Positions 61,784 to 64,000 of a DNA stretch of 64,000 nt are shown piece by piece. Location of the stretch: positions 124,001 to 188,000 of the forward strand of contig NC_016488.1 in NCBI RefSeq assembly GCF_000227115.2, given 5' to 3'. The notes beneath the pieces are model-generated. The model saw only the letters and a list, made by a program, of their open reading frames with translations. It was not told the DNA's origin and ran no database searches. Source of the DNA: Naumovozyma dairenensis CBS 421. Its lineage: Eukaryota > Ascomycota > Saccharomycetes > Saccharomycetales > Saccharomycetaceae. Within the stretch, counting starts at the first letter, position 1. Every line of letters begins with the position of its first letter. Made by a program: the position numbers and the translations under genes.

Positions 61784-64000
61784 TAGACCTACAACGAAAT
61801 TGTATGTATTATTGAATTGCCTTTACTAGAAGTATAGTTTGAGTTGCAGTTGAATCATCCTACGAAAAACAAACAGTTTACTAACCCGTATTTTCCCTAT
61901 TTTGTGCTTTAATTACAGATCTTATTGATTTACTTGTAAATATTCAAACTAATCATAATATAAAATTCCTTGTTATAGACGAGTATGCTGAGAATATTAT
62001 CAATTTCCTTTTCCAAAATCCTAAAGAATTACTGACATATGTCACTACTGTTGATAGAATTGATTCTCCCAAGAGGAAGGGCCAACATGATGTAGATGTC
62101 ATTTATTTATTAAAACCAACTAAATTCAATATCAACTGTATTGATGCTGATTTCCAAAGTAGACCATCCAAATATAGAAAGGCACACATTAGATTCTTCC
62201 CTACTTTTGAAAGATACTTAATTAATTTTTTCCAATCCAAAAGGTACATCCAAGAACGTCTTTCGACAATGGACGAAGCTAGAATTGCATTCATCCCAAA
62301 AGAAAAACAGTTTTTCCAGACGTTAGACATTGATAAACCATTACAACTTTTCTTTAATAAGAATTGTACAGATCTAATTGAGAAAAATATTCAAAAGACA
62401 ATAAAATCATTATTAAACATTTGTATCATTACAGGAGAATATCCAATAATTAGATATTCAGAGCCATCAGAAGAACAAATGACGTTAACGCCGCCCACGA
62501 AGTTGGCAGGGAAATTAGCTAAAGAATTCCAATTAGTTTTAGACTCATACGCGAGAGATCATGAGGATTTCCCACCTCAGTCTGATAGACCAAGATCCAT
62601 TATGATTATTACTGATAGGACTTTGGACCCATTTAGTCCCATATTACATGATTTTAACTATCAAGCCATGGTTTATGATGTAATACAGGATGTGGATCCT
62701 AGAACTGATGTGTATCACTATAAAGCTGAAAATGAATTGGGGGAATTTGAAGAGAAATCATCAAAATTAATTGATATACAAGATCCTGATTGGGTTGAAT
62801 TGAAATATCAACATATCGTTGATGCTAATGATTATCTTTCCGGGAAAATTAAAGAGATGATTGCTAAAAATCCATTGTTAGTTGATAGACAAAATGTTAA
62901 GAACACCACTGATTTACTAAGTGTTGTGGCACATTTAAAGGATTTTGATGAAGAAAGGAGAAGATTGATTTTACATAGGACATTAATTGATTCATGTTTG
63001 ACAATTAATAAAGATAGAAGATTAGCAGAATTAGCTGAAGTGGAACAAAATTTAGCTGGTTTTGGTATGGATATGGATGGCGAAAAATGTAAACATATAA
63101 TTGATACACTTTTAGAAGTATTAATGACAAAAGAAGCTAACATAACAGATAAGGTTAGATATATAATGGCTTATGCATTATACAGAGGAGGAATCATTGA
63201 GGACGATTTTGTTAAATTATTAGCCTTTATTGGTGTCGAAGTAGAACATGAATATTTCAAACATTTTATGATTTTGTTCAAAAATTATGAACTTATTGGG
63301 TTCAAATTAATGAAAGATAAACCAAAAGATAAACCATTTAAAAAAGTGTGGTTTCATGATACCATTGTTAAAGATCCTTCCATTTATACAACTTCAAGAT
63401 ACATTACTGCATCGGGGAATATTCTATCAAAAGTCATTACTAACCCGTTATTACTCGATGAGCTTCAATTCCCATACGTGAAGGATAAACCTATTCAATT
63501 GTTAGATGAAGAGGAAAAAGAAATGGTAGGTGCATCTGCCACGGCATACAATTCCGCATCCTTGAGAAACCCTCGCCATAAGGCATCATGGACTAGAAAT
63601 AATGTATCTCAAAAAGAAAATATTCCAAGGCAGAGGTTTTTTTATTATGTGCTAGGTGGTATTACCTATCCGGAAATTAAATCAGCATATGATCAATCTA
63701 ATTTTAAAAACAAAGATGTTTTCATTGGAAGTGATGGTATCATTACACCGTTGGCATATATGAGAAGTATAGAATTCTTGACCAAACCTAGAGAAGCATT
63801 GAATCTGAAAGATGATGAAAAGGAGGTGGAAAAAATACCGGATTTCATATTAGGCTCAGAATCAGCAATCTCTAAACCAGTTTCTCATGTTCATCTGCGT
63901 AGTAGAAATGCTCCAATATCGAAACCACAGGCACCTGCTATGGAAGCTTCACCTGAGAAGAAGAAGAAAAAGCATCATAAATTCACAAGTTTTTTAAGAT
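61771..64000 (+). CDS. SEC1: SM protein Sec1, two exons, 3' end outside window
   Basis: join(61771..61801, 61919..>64000); about 704 residues visible. Exon 1 encodes MSNLIDLQRN and the spliced protein continues YLIDLLVNIQTNHNIKFLVI, colinear with S. cerevisiae Sec1 (YDR164C). Sec1/Munc18 blocks follow: NINCIDADF, RPRSIMIITDRTLDPFSPIL, HDFNYQAMVYD, KNPLLVDRQNVKNTTDLLSV, RYIMAYALYRGGII, RQRFFYYVLGGITYPEIKSA. The tail is becoming Lys-rich (EKKKKKHHKF) at the window edge, as expected near the C-terminus. Sec1 binds assembled exocytic SNARE complexes (Sso1/2, Sec9, Snc1/2) and promotes fusion at the plasma membrane. No stop is reached. Confidence 0.95.
61802..61918 (+). other. Spliceosomal intron in SEC1
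   Basis: 117 nt with 5' site GTATGT, exact TACTAAC branch point at 61879-61885 and 3' site TTACAG ending at 61918. It interrupts codon 11 (T|AT, Tyr). Unspliced, the frame after exon 1 hits TGA within a few codons. I do not recall an intron in S. cerevisiae SEC1. Confidence 0.92.

Noticed and set aside
1..64000. CRISPR arrays, operons, riboswitches or bacterial features
   Set aside because: A yeast nuclear segment; the short tandem repeats are simple microsatellites without spacers.

Overview
The window is nuclear DNA of a budding yeast of the Saccharomycetaceae. The coding regions are AT-rich, every full-length gene I could name has a clear Saccharomyces cerevisiae counterpart, and the three introns use the yeast TACTAAC branch point. 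Gene order is S. cerevisiae-like in blocks: PRE7-ERD2-(small ORF)-URA7 (chromosome II block), then EMC2/TIF5/JSN1/BUD4/RPL43/THP3/MCM16 (a mix of the sister blocks YJR088-094 and YPR041-046), then STB3-CDC37-TAF10-SEC5-TRM82-SEC1 (YDR164-169 block). GRR1, BIR1, FIP1 and IME1, which S. cerevisiae has in the YJR block, are absent here. A chimeric order with interleaved losses is what a species derived from the whole-genome duplication shows (Kazachstania, Naumovozyma, Tetrapisispora or Vanderwaltozyma are candidates); I cannot name the species.

Layout. 1-7 kb: proteasome subunit PRE7 with a PACE promoter box, the HDEL receptor ERD2 (two exons), a 65-residue membrane protein, and CTP synthase URA7. 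7-12.4 kb: kinetochore MCM16 and SAC3/PCI protein THP3 diverge from one promoter, followed by a diverged BEM1-like gene and a small membrane ORF. 12.4-15.5 kb is gene-free. 15.5-28 kb: RPL43 (two exons, tandem Rap1 sites), BUD4 and JSN1 (divergent), TIF5 and EMC2 (divergent). 29-40 kb: an ECM3/YNL095C-type carrier whose start codon seems broken, an aldo-keto reductase, STM1, STB3 and CDC37. 40.3-47 kb: an unusual insertion between CDC37 and TAF10 with a 346-residue orphan gene, a strong G-quadruplex motif and a frame-broken membrane-protein gene ending in a Glu-Gly repeat. 47-53 kb: TAF10, then a graveyard holding a Ty3/gypsy RNase H-integrase relic and a hAT-type transposase relic. 53-64 kb: SEC5, TRM82, a 5' fragment of a Ty3/gypsy element (gag, protease, start of RT) and SEC1, running off the end, with an intron in codon 11.

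The host genes are housekeeping functions (protein turnover, secretion, translation, transcription, polarity) and do not form one pathway. The novelty is in the intervals: the CDC37-TAF10 insertion, the transposon relics, the SEC1 intron, the BEM1-like paralogue and a 27-bp inverted repeat near 4.4 kb. Several single-base reading-frame breaks and one N mean that assembly indels must be kept in mind.
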